Source of the DNA: Proteus columbae
GTDB taxonomy: Bacteria > Pseudomonadota > Gammaproteobacteria > Enterobacterales > Enterobacteriaceae
Assembly (NCBI RefSeq): GCF_009914335.1
Contig: NZ_CP043925.1
Coordinates: 3,224,001 to 3,288,000, forward strand
Reading direction: 5' to 3'
Length of the DNA stretch: 64,000 nt
In this document: piece by piece, positions 1 to 9,526 of the stretch
Layout: every line of letters starts with the position of its first letter
How positions within the stretch are numbered: the stretch's first letter is position 1
The notes under the pieces: generated by a model
Told to the model about the DNA's origin: nothing
The model's database searches: none
Seen by the model: only the letters and a program-made list of their open reading frames with translations
Program-made: the position numbers and the translations under genes

Positions 1-1017
1 CGTCCACCATTTCGCATTACCCGCTTCATTAAAGACTTTAATTAATTGATAGCCTGATTTATCGGCTGTTTGCTCTAGTCCCGCAACTGCAATCCAATGT
101 TTTTCTGCCTCAGGATTAAAATAAGGATAAAGAGGACGATAATAAGGCTGGGCAAAATCTCGGTTACCTGTTGTAAACACTTGTACTACGTTAGTCCCTT
201 TTACGGCGTCATAAGCGGCATCAACAAAGGAAGGCTTATCACCATAGACTTTTTTGAAATAGAAATATTCGTATTCAGTTTGCGCTGTGGTATCAACAGG
301 CATGTGTACAGTGGTATTTCCCCCATCAGGACCTTTAGTTGGAATAGTATTAACAATTCGAGGGTTTGTTCCCCAACTGTTATTAATTACCTGCGCCCCT
401 GCATCTACCATCGCTTTCCAGCCAGTATAGAAATAAGCGTAATCTTGATAAGGGCCGTAGTTATTGCTATCTGTTGCGCCAGTATTTCCTAAATAAACAT
501 CAGAACCCCACGCAACCCCATGCATGCCATTACCGTCACGGTTAGCACCGACTGTTCCTGTAACGTGTGTACCATGTGTATCATTCACACCTTTGATCCA
601 ACCTCCATCAACATCAAAGGCTTGACCTTTTTCATAATGCCCGCCCATTTCTTGAGGATAACGCATCCCTGTTGAGCCATATTGACCTTTGGCTTTCACC
701 GCATGAAAACGTGAACCACTTAACTCTTCATGTGATAATAATGCACCAGAGTCCATTACACCGATTTTGGCACCTTGCCCATGAAAACCAAGTGCATAAG
801 CACTAGAGGCATTCATAGCAGCCAGCCCCCAGTCTTTTTGATATTCTTGGCTTTCCCAACTTTTGGTATCTCCTAATTGCCCAGCTTCTGAATATGCTAC
901 GGAATATCCAGAAAAAAGAAGTGCTGATGCAACAATGGAAAGTTGAAATATATTATTATTTATTTTATTTTTTTTATTCATTTTGTGATGATGACTTAAA
1001 GCTATTTCTTTGTTCAT
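1..1017 (-). CDS. pta: Subtilisin-like serine protease autotransporter, N-terminal part (Pta-like), cut by window edge
   Basis: The 339 visible codons run off the left edge. The start at 1017 has GAAGGT about 6 nt upstream; an alternative ATG lies at 981. A long N-terminal extension precedes a hydrophobic signal segment (about residues 23-42), as in autotransporters. The S8 subtilase active-site motifs are visible: Asp in GVMDSG (about residue 89) and His in DTHGTHVTG (about 148). The catalytic Ser and any beta-barrel lie outside the window. Proteus toxic agglutinin Pta is the best-known protein of this type in Proteus: a secreted alkaline protease that is also an adhesin. The assignment to Pta is inference; membership of the subtilase family is clear. 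A 450-bp AT-rich region precedes the gene. Confidence 0.75.
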   Translation of the reverse strand, partial: MNKEIALSHHHKMNKKNKINNNIFQLSIVASALLFSGYSVAYSEAGQLGDTKSWESQEYQKDWGLAAMNASSAYALGFHGQGAKIGVMDSGALLSHEELSGSRFHAVKAKGQYGSTGMRYPQEMGGHYEKGQAFDVDGGWIKGVNDTHGTHVTGTVGANRDGNGMHGVAWGSDVYLGNTGATDSNNYGPYQDYAYFYTGWKAMVDAGAQVINNSWGTNPRIVNTIPTKGPDGGNTTVHMPVDTTAQTEYEYFYFKKVYGDKPSFVDAAYDAVKGTNVVQVFTTGNRDFAQPYYRPLYPYFNPEAEKHWIAVAGLEQTADKSGYQLIKVFNEAGNAKWWT

Positions 1018-1404
1018 TCTGTACCTTCAGTTATATTAAAATTTAATAACATTAATTAAGGATCAAAAATAAAAGACGCAAAGATTCTCTAGTTTCTAGA
1101 GAAATAATTACTTGAAGGGCATCTCAAAAATATGATTTCATGCCACAAAAATAGATAGATTGACTACGTAATCACAAATTAATAGATAGATTAAACAAAA
1201 TCAGATCACTTGTTATTATATTACAAACAACAAAAATTAACCTATCTCAATATTAACCTCATTAATGACAATATTTAAATCAACTTAATAAAGAGAACTT
1301 AAATAAATAAACAAAAATATCAAATTGATTAACAATTTTTTTTGAGAATATTTTTCTCTATTTAACTTTAGTCTAAAAAATATAATCCACATTATTTTTG
1401 ATAT
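1018..1404. other. AT-rich non-coding stretch upstream of the protease gene
   Basis: About 390 bp of strongly AT-rich DNA between the protease gene start and the ftsP terminator. No supported ORF. It presumably contains the promoter of the protease gene, but I cannot single out a convincing -35/-10 pair. Confidence 0.5.
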
Positions 1405-1441
1405 AAAAAAAACAGTATCTTTATTTTAAAAATACTGTTTT
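1405..1441 (-). terminator. Rho-independent terminator after ftsP
   Basis: Inverted repeat AAACAGTAT / ATACTGTTT with a 12-nt loop. On the minus strand it is followed by a run of T, directly downstream of the ftsP stop. Confidence 0.8.
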
Positions 1442-1469
1442 CCTTTTAATTGGTGTTACTACTTAGTTT

Positions 1470-2891
1470 TTATTCTAAAGGCGTAACTTCCATTTGTCCT
1501 ACCATACCTTTATCTGCATTTTCTAATAACTGACTGTAATATAGAAAAGGAAAATGCGAATAAGAAGGTTGTTTTAATTCCACCAGCAATTCACTTTGGC
1601 TTTCAATCCAAACAGTATCTTTCCAGCCAAAATCTGCAGGTGCGGGTTTCTGACCATTATGGTTAATCACTTTAAAACGAGCACCTTCAATATGGAATGG
1701 TTGCGGCGTCGGTACTGTTACAAGCCAACGCTCCCACCCATTTTGCTTACCGACTAAATCAATTCTTGAAAGCTCCCAACGAGCATTATTTATTCCCGGA
1801 GGACTGTTATGCAGTTGAATGGTTCTAGGCTGAATAGAGGTGGTGATTTGTGTGTCATCTACCGCTAATTGTGCAGGTGCTTTGTCTGTTACTAATGACA
1901 TTAACCCAGTTGGTTTAATGGTTAATATATTGGCATTACGTAGTAAATCTGAAGGTTCAAAAATACCACGAAGTCTATCCATAAAACCCGCACTTTGCCC
2001 TGCGGTAATTGTGACTTCACCACCTTCAGACATATCAACCAATATTTCACGTCGCTCACCCGGAGCCATTGGAATTGATTTCAGCTCTACGGGAGATGTT
2101 AATAGACCTTGATCAGAGGCGATAAGGTAAAGTGAACGACCATCATTTGCGGTTAGTTCATAACGACGAGCATTAGATGCATTGACTAAACGTAAGCGGA
2201 TCCAACCTCTAGAGACTTCAATATAAGGATCTTCACGTCCATTGACTAGCAATGTATCACCATAGAAACCATCACTAGCGGCTTCTTTGTCATATTGTGG
2301 TGTACCAAAATTATCAATCCGCTTATCTTGAATAATGATCGGAAAGTCATTCACTCCATAATGTTTTGGTAAAGGTAGGGATTTGCTCTCTTCATCTTCC
2401 ACAATCCACATTCCCACCAACCCATTATAAACATGAGGTGCCATTTTAAAGGGAGTATTGGCGTGATACCAACATGTTGCTGCTTTCTGACGAATAGGCA
2501 ATACTGGCGACCAGTAAGCGCCAGGTGACATTAATCTTGCCGCGCCACCGACTTGTGTACCCGGAACTAATAAGCCGCTTACCGTCATTGATACCGCTTC
2601 ATTAAGGCGATTACTATAAATAAGTTTTATATCATCGCCACTTTTTACTTTGATTGTCGGTCCCGGAGTTGAGCCATTGATCCCCCAAACTTCCGCTTTT
2701 TGCGTACCATTAAACGCCCAATGAACATTTTGCAACGTCAAAAACAGCGGCTGACCACGACGAGATTCCAACAATGGCGGTATAGGTAATTGTTTATCAT
2801 TGACTGATTCAGCACGAACAGAAGAAGATATAGAGCCCAGACATACCGCTAAGCCTGAAGCCTGAATAAACTGGCGACGACTAAATGACAT
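1470..2891 (-). CDS. ftsP: Cell division protein FtsP (SufI), Tat-exported cupredoxin-fold protein
   Basis: 473 aa. FtsP is a periplasmic divisome-stabilising protein with a multicopper-oxidase fold. A twin-arginine signal is plain at the N-terminus (SRRQFIQ, residues 4-10, then a hydrophobic stretch ending near SSVRA). Three cupredoxin-like domains follow. The C-terminal segment reads SHFPFLYYSQLLENADKGM where true multicopper oxidases have an HCHxxxHxxxGM copper motif, so copper ligands are missing, as in E. coli FtsP. It lies downstream of plsC, the same order as in E. coli (parC-plsC-ftsP), but 233 bp separate it from plsC. Confidence 0.93.
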   Translation of the reverse strand: MSFSRRQFIQASGLAVCLGSISSSVRAESVNDKQLPIPPLLESRRGQPLFLTLQNVHWAFNGTQKAEVWGINGSTPGPTIKVKSGDDIKLIYSNRLNEAVSMTVSGLLVPGTQVGGAARLMSPGAYWSPVLPIRQKAATCWYHANTPFKMAPHVYNGLVGMWIVEDEESKSLPLPKHYGVNDFPIIIQDKRIDNFGTPQYDKEAASDGFYGDTLLVNGREDPYIEVSRGWIRLRLVNASNARRYELTANDGRSLYLIASDQGLLTSPVELKSIPMAPGERREILVDMSEGGEVTITAGQSAGFMDRLRGIFEPSDLLRNANILTIKPTGLMSLVTDKAPAQLAVDDTQITTSIQPRTIQLHNSPPGINNARWELSRIDLVGKQNGWERWLVTVPTPQPFHIEGARFKVINHNGQKPAPADFGWKDTVWIESQSELLVELKQPSYSHFPFLYYSQLLENADKGMVGQMEVTPLE

Positions 2892-3063
2892 ACTTTCTCC
2901 GCAACAAAATACAAATATTCCTATCGCATAATCAAAAATGCTGTGACAGGAAAAAAAAGCTGCTGTGATTTAAAGACAAAAGGACTTAAATGAAATTACA
3001 GGAGCATAATAGCGCGGATGTGACATAAATCCTAAAAATAGTTGATAATCAGCACTCTTATAT

Positions 3064-3085
3064 CCCCGCCCGCATTGGGCGAGGG
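3064..3085. repeat. GC-rich hairpin between plsC and ftsP
   Basis: CCCCGCCC / GGGCGAGGG inverted repeat in an otherwise AT-rich gap, just after the plsC stop (minus strand). No T-run follows on the minus strand. On the plus strand a TTTTTT run follows after 10 nt. It could be a weak terminator or an mRNA-stabilising hairpin. Confidence 0.4.
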
Positions 3086-3124
3086 TTTACGGCGTTTTTT
3101 GCTAACAAAGAAACTAAATAAGTA

Positions 3125-3874
3125 TTAATTTAATTTACCTGGAAAATCACGCTTATTCATTTCTTCAACTTCTTTATCTAGCTCTTCGATTTTCGCTTTC
3201 ATAATTTGACGACAATCTTCTGCTAATTCTCGAACTTGATCTTTGCTGTATTTTGAAACATCAATTGGAGGCAACATTTCAACAATAACGTAACCATTAT
3301 TCCAACGATTTAGCTTAATTTTATCCTGTGTTGTAGAAACACAAACAGGAATAATAGGCACGCCAGCTTGAATGGCTGCATGGAACGCCCCTGTTTTAAA
3401 CGGTAAAAGGCCGCGACCACGGCTACGAGTTCCTTCAGGAAACATCCAAACAGAAATCTTCTTCGATTTAATTTGATCAGCAACTTGTGAAATAGTGCCA
3501 TGCGCTTTAGAGCGGTTTGCTCTATCAATCAAAATATTACCCGTTATCCAATACAACTGACCAAAGAAAGGAATAAAAATTAAGCTTTTTTTACCCACTG
3601 TTACGGTATTAGGTTGTACCGCATTTGACATCGTCACCATATCAAAATTGTTTTGATGGTTTCCGATATAAATACTTGGGCCATAGCTTTCCGCTTCTTT
3701 TGGAAAACGCTCAACGAGTTTAATCCCAAAAACAGTAGATAACTTGCCGAATAAGCGTCCGTAAGTCATTACATGTTTAGGATTTCTTGGTGAAAACATG
3801 CAATAAATCATTCCAAACGTCACCACAATAATGGTGTAAAGAATGACAATGATGCCTCGAATAATGGCTAACAT
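3125..3874 (-). CDS. plsC: 1-acyl-sn-glycerol-3-phosphate acyltransferase PlsC
   Basis: Transfers the second acyl chain to lysophosphatidic acid, giving phosphatidic acid for phospholipid synthesis; inner membrane. The HX4D catalytic motif NHQNNFD and the glycerophosphate-binding motif FPEGTRSRGRG are present. An N-terminal hydrophobic segment spans about residues 3-24. The start at 3874 (MLAIIRG...) is preferred over the ATG at 3925 because it aligns with the start of E. coli PlsC; the 17 extra residues are not hydrophobic and have no family counterpart. About 249 aa, the usual size. It follows parC closely on the same strand. Confidence 0.94.
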   Translation of the reverse strand: MLAIIRGIIVILYTIIVVTFGMIYCMFSPRNPKHVMTYGRLFGKLSTVFGIKLVERFPKEAESYGPSIYIGNHQNNFDMVTMSNAVQPNTVTVGKKSLIFIPFFGQLYWITGNILIDRANRSKAHGTISQVADQIKSKKISVWMFPEGTRSRGRGLLPFKTGAFHAAIQAGVPIIPVCVSTTQDKIKLNRWNNGYVIVEMLPPIDVSKYSKDQVRELAEDCRQIMKAKIEELDKEVEEMNKRDFPGKLN

Positions 3875-3938
3875 AAGTTTTAGCGTCCTAAATAGAAGTG
3901 GGTCAACAGACCCACTCAATATCAATTAAGTATTAGAT

Positions 3939-6896
3939 TTAATTTGTTTCAATATCAATATGATCGATAACTTGAGCACCGCGAGGTAAAGAGGTTCCTC
4001 GGCGTCCACGTTTTGCTTTAAAGCTAACTAACTCATTCATCGACATTGTCATTTTACGTTTACCAAAATGCAGGGTAACAGAGGCATTTTCAGGTAATAC
4101 TCGTAACCAAGCGACGTTATCCTCACCACTTGCTGCTTGTGAAGCTGGAATAGAAACCATCTGGTTTCCCTTTCCTTTTACCATAGTGGGTAATTCTGCT
4201 GCTTCAAAAATCAGCATTCTACCGCCTTTAGTAATGATCATAATGAGATCAGTGAGCTCATTATTCAAGCGTTGTGGCGGTAATGGTAATGCATTTTCAG
4301 GTAAAGTCAGTAGTGATTTTCCTGCTTTATTTTTAGAAGTTAAATCATCAACCTGACAGATAAAACCATAACCAGCATCAGATGCCATTAAGATCTTATC
4401 GGTATTTTCGCCCATAACAACATGACGTAATTGCGCACCTTTCTGAACTTTTAATCGTTCAGTTAGCGCATCGCCTTTGCTACGACCAGAAGGTAATGCA
4501 TCAACATCAACAGTATAGCTTTGACCTGTGGTATCAATTAAGTGTACCGGTTGATTACTCATACCTTCAACGGCATCAAAATAGTCATCACCAGATTTAA
4601 AACCAGCTGATTTAGCATCAATGTTATGTCCTTTTTGGCAACGAATAAGCCCTTTTTCAGACATAATGACGGTAACAGCTTCAGGATGTAGATGTTTTAA
4701 CGGAATAGGTTCATCACCCGCATTACCGCTAAAATAGTTGATCTCTTCTGCTTTAAGCACTTCTTGCTGACCATCAACAGTAAAGATTAATGCTTCATCT
4801 TTAGGTGCAAACAGCATTTGTTCAATCACATCGCCTTGCTCTTTTCCTAAAGACACCAAGCGAGTACCACGTCCTTTTTTATTCATTTCATTCAGTTGTT
4901 CTGCTGAAATGGCTAAAATACGTGTTTTGTCAGTGATGATAATAAACCAGTGTTGCTCATTTTTCTTTTGAGGATCAACTAAAAGCGGTGCTAATAATTC
5001 AGTCTCTTCAGAAACAGTGAGTAGCCCTTTACCTGTCTTATTCTTCGTTTCCATCTCATCGTAAGAGAGAACCGAACCATAACCTTCTTTTGTTGCCAGT
5101 AAATATTCTTGTCCAGCACTTCCCGCTAACATGTATTTCACGCTGGCTTCAGGTGGAAAAGTTAACTTACCAGTTAGTGGTTCGCCTTGGCTACGTCCTG
5201 AAGGCATATCATTTGGACTTAAGGTATAGCTTCGACCTGTGGAATCAAGGAACAGAACAGGCTGATTACTCATGCCTCGTACTGCACTGTGATAACTATC
5301 CCCTGCGCGATAACTCATGCCACTAGGATCAATATCATGCCCTTTTGCATTACGTACCCAGCCCATTTCAGACAGCACAATAGTCACAGGCTCTGATGGC
5401 AACATATCCTGTTCATTCACCACTTTCGCCTCTTCTTGAGGGCGAATAGGCGAGCGTCGATCATCACCAAATTCTTTCGCGTCGGCTTCAATCTCTTTTT
5501 TAAGTAAAGTATTTAAACGGCGTGGTGAACTTAACAATTTCTCAATGCTATCGCGTTCTTTTTCAAGCTCATCACTTTCGCCTTTTAGTTTCATCTCTTC
5601 AAGTTTGGCTAAATGACGCAAACGTAGTTCTAAAATAGCTTCTGCTTGAATGTCTGATAATTCAAAGCGACGCATTAATTCTGCTTTGGGTTCATCTTCA
5701 TGACGAATAATTTCAATCACTTCATCAATATTGAGATAAGCAATTAATAAACCTTTGAGGATTTCTAAGCGGCGTAAAACTTTCTCTAAACGATGATTTA
5801 AGCGGTTTGTCACTGTTTGGCGACGATAAACTAACCATTCGTTTAAAATAGTTAGTAGTCCTTTTACTGCTGGACGGTTATCTAACCCAATCATATTCAA
5901 GTTAACGCGATAACTTTTCTCCAAGTCAGTATTCACAAACAAGTAGTACATGACTTGTTCTAAATCAACACGATTACTACGAGGAACAATAACAAGTCTA
6001 GTAGGATTTTCATGATCAGATTCATCACGTAAATCTTCAACTAAAGGCAGTTTTTTGGCTCTCATCAATGCTGCGATTTGCTCAAGTACTTTGGCGCCAG
6101 AAACTTGATGAGGCAATGCAGTGATCACTGCACATCCCTCTTCTTTTTGCCAAACAGCACGCATTCTGACAGAACCACGCCCTGTTTTATAAATCTTCTT
6201 GATATCGTCTTGAGCGGTAATAATTTCAGCTTCAGTCGGATAATCAGGGCCTTGAACATATTGCATTACGTCAGATAATCCTGCATCAGGATTATCTAAA
6301 AGCATCACTAAAGCTTGCCCTATTTCACGCGCATTGTGAGGCGGAATATCCGTTGCCATCCCAACAGCAATACCCGTTGTGCCATTAAGCACGATATTAG
6401 GTAAGCGTGCAGGCAACATTTTCGGCTCTTGCATCGTGCCGTCAAAGTTAGGGATCCAATCCACCGTACCATGTCCTAACTCACTCAATAATGTTTGTGA
6501 ATATTTAGAAAGACGTGATTCGGTATAACGCATGGCGGCGAAAGATTTTGGATCATCCGGCGCACCCCAGTTACCTTGTCCATCAATTAACGGATAACGA
6601 TAAGAGAACGGCTGAGCCATAAGTACCATTGCTTCATAACATGCAATATCACCATGCGGGTGATATTTACCTAGCACGTCACCAACAGTACGGGCTGATT
6701 TTTTAAATTTAGCGTTATTACTTAAGCCAAGCTCTGACATCGCATAAACGATGCGACGTTGTACGGGTTTTAGCCCATCTCCAATAAAAGGTAATGCACG
6801 ATCCATAATGACGTACATGGAGTAGTTGAGATAGGCATTCTCTGTAAATAAGTGGAGCGGTTGGCGCTCTACACCATCATGAGTCAATTCACTCAT
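3939..6896 (-). CDS. parC: DNA topoisomerase IV subunit A (ParC) with a duplicated C-terminal domain and Ile at the Ser80-equivalent site
   Basis: Topoisomerase IV subunit A, which decatenates daughter chromosomes with ParE. The breakage-reunion core occupies about residues 15-490, with the active-site Tyr at 124 in AAMRYTES. At 985 aa it is some 230 residues longer than E. coli ParC (752). The excess is a second copy of the beta-pinwheel C-terminal domain: copy A about 501-735, copy B about 736-985. Both carry GMSNQPV and PSGRSxG motifs, yet the copies are well diverged. The quinolone-resistance region reads HGDIACYEA (residues 81-89), so Ile84 replaces the Ser that is residue 80 in E. coli; the codon is ATT at 6645-6647. 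parE ends 31 bp upstream, so the two subunits appear co-transcribed. Confidence 0.96.
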   Translation of the reverse strand: MSELTHDGVERQPLHLFTENAYLNYSMYVIMDRALPFIGDGLKPVQRRIVYAMSELGLSNNAKFKKSARTVGDVLGKYHPHGDIACYEAMVLMAQPFSYRYPLIDGQGNWGAPDDPKSFAAMRYTESRLSKYSQTLLSELGHGTVDWIPNFDGTMQEPKMLPARLPNIVLNGTTGIAVGMATDIPPHNAREIGQALVMLLDNPDAGLSDVMQYVQGPDYPTEAEIITAQDDIKKIYKTGRGSVRMRAVWQKEEGCAVITALPHQVSGAKVLEQIAALMRAKKLPLVEDLRDESDHENPTRLVIVPRSNRVDLEQVMYYLFVNTDLEKSYRVNLNMIGLDNRPAVKGLLTILNEWLVYRRQTVTNRLNHRLEKVLRRLEILKGLLIAYLNIDEVIEIIRHEDEPKAELMRRFELSDIQAEAILELRLRHLAKLEEMKLKGESDELEKERDSIEKLLSSPRRLNTLLKKEIEADAKEFGDDRRSPIRPQEEAKVVNEQDMLPSEPVTIVLSEMGWVRNAKGHDIDPSGMSYRAGDSYHSAVRGMSNQPVLFLDSTGRSYTLSPNDMPSGRSQGEPLTGKLTFPPEASVKYMLAGSAGQEYLLATKEGYGSVLSYDEMETKNKTGKGLLTVSEETELLAPLLVDPQKKNEQHWFIIITDKTRILAISAEQLNEMNKKGRGTRLVSLGKEQGDVIEQMLFAPKDEALIFTVDGQQEVLKAEEINYFSGNAGDEPIPLKHLHPEAVTVIMSEKGLIRCQKGHNIDAKSAGFKSGDDYFDAVEGMSNQPVHLIDTTGQSYTVDVDALPSGRSKGDALTERLKVQKGAQLRHVVMGENTDKILMASDAGYGFICQVDDLTSKNKAGKSLLTLPENALPLPPQRLNNELTDLIMIITKGGRMLIFEAAELPTMVKGKGNQMVSIPASQAASGEDNVAWLRVLPENASVTLHFGKRKMTMSMNELVSFKAKRGRRGTSLPRGAQVIDHIDIETN

Positions 6897-6927
6897 TCAA
6901 TTTTTCCTCAGACTCTTGTGGTATCCA

Positions 6928-8823
6928 TTACACTTCGATGTCAACTTCATCGCCTTTCTCTTGTAACCAATTTCGGCGATCTTCAGAGCGTTTCTTCGCT
7001 AACAACATATCCATCATGCCTAGGGTTTCTTGATAATTTTCATCATCAATAACCAATTGCACTAAACGACGCGTATTAGGATCAAGCGTTGTTTCACGCA
7101 GTTGAAGTGGGTTCATTTCACCCAAACCTTTAAAGCGCTGTACGTTAGGCTTTCCTTTTTTACGGCTTAAACGTTGTAAAATGGCATTTTTTTCTGATTC
7201 ATCAAGGGCATAATGAACTTCTTTACCTAAATCGATACGATAAAGTGGTGGCATTGCCATATAAACGTGCCCTTCCTTAACAAGAGCAGGGAAATGGCGC
7301 ACAAATAAAGCACACAATAAGGTTGCGATATGTAAACCATCCGAGTCCGCATCCGCAAGAATACACACTTTACCGTAACGCAGTTGGCTTAAATCATCAC
7401 TATCAGGATCCATACCAATTGCTACCGAAATATCATGGACTTCTTGTGACGCAAGTACTTCATCTGAAGAGACTTCCCATGTATTTAGGATTTTACCGCG
7501 CAGAGGCATAATTGCTTGATATTCACGATCTCGAGCTTGTTTAGCAGAGCCTCCAGCAGAGTCCCCTTCAACCAAAAACAGTTCGGTGTAACGTAAATCT
7601 TGAGAAGTACAATCAGCCAATTTACCCGGCAATGCTGGCCCTGAAGTGAGTTTCTTTCTCACCACTTTTTTAGCAGCTCGCATACGACGTTGAGCACTGC
7701 TAATTGCCATTTCAGCAAGTAACTCACCGACTTGAACATTCTGATTTAGCCATAAGCTAAACGCATTTTTTACAGCATTTGCAACAAACGCACTGGTTTG
7801 TCTTGAAGAGAGTCGCTCTTTGGTTTGCCCTGCAAATTGAGGATCTTGCATTTTCACTGATAATACATAAGCACAACGCTCCCATGTATCATCGGCAGTT
7901 AATTTAAGACCTCTCGGTAGTAAATTACGGAATTCACAAAATTCACGCATTGCATCTAACACACCTTGGCGTAAACCATTTACGTGTGTACCACCTTGAA
8001 CTGTTGGAATTAAGTTAACATAGCTTTCAGTGAGTAGATCGCCACCTTCAGGCAGCCATAACATAGACCATTCAACAGCTTCATTATCACCTTCAAATTT
8101 GCCTGTAAAAGGCTCTTCAGGAAGGCGAACAAACTCAGCAACCGCTTCACTTAAATAATCGGTTAAACCATCAGCGTAGCACCAATTTTCTTGGGTATTG
8201 TTTACTTTATCGACAAAAGAAACATTAACGCCCGGACACAGTACTGCTTTGGCTTTTAATACGTGAGATAAGCTTTTAGAAGAAAAACGAGGAACATCAA
8301 AATAAGAGCCATCAGGCCAAAAATGCACACTCGTTCCTGTGTCCCGTTTTGCACAGGTGCCAATCTCATGTAACTCTTCAACTTTATCGCCATTTTCAAA
8401 GGCAATTTGGTAAATTTTACCATCACGACGAACAGTTACTTCAATACGCTTTGAGAGGGCGTTAACAACCGAGATCCCCACACCATGTAACCCGCCAGAA
8501 AATTGATAATTTTTATTAGAGAATTTTCCTCCGGCGTGGAGGTGAGCAAGAATTAACTCGATAGCAGAAACGTTAAGTTCAGGGTGAATATCGACAGGCA
8601 TTCCTCGCCCATTATCGATAACTTCGATAGATTGGTCTGCATATAAAATGACATCGACCTTCGATGCGTGTCCCGCAAGCGCCTCGTCCACGCTATTATC
8701 TATCACTTCCTGTGCCAAATGGTTCGGTCTTGTTGTATCTGTATACATCCCCGGACGACGACGTACAGGCTCTAGACCATTAAGAACCTCAATATCCTTT
8801 GCGTTATAACTTGATTGAGTCAT
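6928..8823 (-). CDS. parE: DNA topoisomerase IV subunit B (ParE)
   Basis: ATPase subunit of topoisomerase IV, 631 aa, close to E. coli ParE. GHKL ATP-binding motifs lie in the N-terminal part (EVIDNSVDEALAG; DNGRGMPVD; GGLHGVGISVVNA). The TOPRIM motif LFLVEGDSAGGSA is followed by DADSDGLHI. The quinolone-relevant stretch around PLRGKILNTWEVSSDE looks like the susceptible E. coli form apart from Lys to Arg. It is adjacent to parC; in E. coli several genes separate the two. Confidence 0.97.
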   Translation of the reverse strand: MTQSSYNAKDIEVLNGLEPVRRRPGMYTDTTRPNHLAQEVIDNSVDEALAGHASKVDVILYADQSIEVIDNGRGMPVDIHPELNVSAIELILAHLHAGGKFSNKNYQFSGGLHGVGISVVNALSKRIEVTVRRDGKIYQIAFENGDKVEELHEIGTCAKRDTGTSVHFWPDGSYFDVPRFSSKSLSHVLKAKAVLCPGVNVSFVDKVNNTQENWCYADGLTDYLSEAVAEFVRLPEEPFTGKFEGDNEAVEWSMLWLPEGGDLLTESYVNLIPTVQGGTHVNGLRQGVLDAMREFCEFRNLLPRGLKLTADDTWERCAYVLSVKMQDPQFAGQTKERLSSRQTSAFVANAVKNAFSLWLNQNVQVGELLAEMAISSAQRRMRAAKKVVRKKLTSGPALPGKLADCTSQDLRYTELFLVEGDSAGGSAKQARDREYQAIMPLRGKILNTWEVSSDEVLASQEVHDISVAIGMDPDSDDLSQLRYGKVCILADADSDGLHIATLLCALFVRHFPALVKEGHVYMAMPPLYRIDLGKEVHYALDESEKNAILQRLSRKKGKPNVQRFKGLGEMNPLQLRETTLDPNTRRLVQLVIDDENYQETLGMMDMLLAKKRSEDRRNWLQEKGDEVDIEV

Positions 8824-8947
8824 TGTTTTAATCTGCGGTTCGCTGTTAGAAAAATACTGTTTATAATAACAGGTGTTGGCGGCAATATGATATTAATTTT
8901 CGGCTAGATACATCAACCTACGTTTTACAGGTTAATCGACCGAAAGG

Positions 8948-9523
8948 CTAAATTATCTTTAAAAATTGAATAATTTTCGGAAAAAAACGTTCAAAACCCA
9001 CAAAAGCATGGTTTCCATCCGATTCTATGGTTTGCCTACACGCGCCAAGATATGAGACAGCTTGACGATAATCAAGTATTTCATCTCCAGTTTGTTGAAG
9101 CAACCAAATAAGTTCCGGTGAGGTAATTGCAGGAATACGCAAAGCAAGCAACTCATCCATATGGTGAGGTTCTAGCTTATATTTTTGATGTGTATAAGGA
9201 TTTTCGTTTTCACCCAAGAAATCTTGCAAAAGATCGAAAGGACGTATCGCAGGATTAACAACAACAGCAGGTAAATTAAAACGTTGAGATAGCCAAATAG
9301 ATAAATAGCCACCTAATGATGAGCCAATTAATCCAAGCTTGTCATCTGCACTCTCTTTAACTAACGTTTCAATTAGCTGAGCGGCTTCTTGAGGATAAGG
9401 TGGCAGTTGAGGTACTAACAATTCAATTTCAGGATGTGTTACTTCAAGCCATTGACGAAAAGCCTGTGCCTTTGCTGATTGAGGTGAGCTATTAAAGCCA
9501 TGCAAGTAAAGAATACGAGGCAT
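8948..9523 (-). CDS. yqiA: YqiA esterase, alpha/beta hydrolase fold
   Basis: 191 aa, UPF0227/YqiA family. The N-terminal MPRILYLHGFNSSPQS and the nucleophile elbow GLIGSSLGGYL are typical of this small cytoplasmic esterase. A late Asp-His pair (ESDGNHAF) supplies the likely catalytic His. It starts 3 bp after the cpdA stop, so it is probably translationally linked to cpdA. The order nudF-cpdA-yqiA-parE matches E. coli. The physiological substrate is unknown. Confidence 0.9.
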   Translation of the reverse strand: MPRILYLHGFNSSPQSAKAQAFRQWLEVTHPEIELLVPQLPPYPQEAAQLIETLVKESADDKLGLIGSSLGGYLSIWLSQRFNLPAVVVNPAIRPFDLLQDFLGENENPYTHQKYKLEPHHMDELLALRIPAITSPELIWLLQQTGDEILDYRQAVSYLGACRQTIESDGNHAFVGFERFFPKIIQFLKII

Positions 9524-9526
9524 AAC

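Noticed and set aside
97..492. Plus-strand ORF of 131 aa
   Set aside because: Antisense shadow of the protease gene, with unlikely composition and no ribosome site.
6928..8823. Quinolone-resistance substitution in ParE
   Set aside because: The PLRGKILNTWEVSSDE region matches the susceptible E. coli form except a conservative Lys/Arg change.
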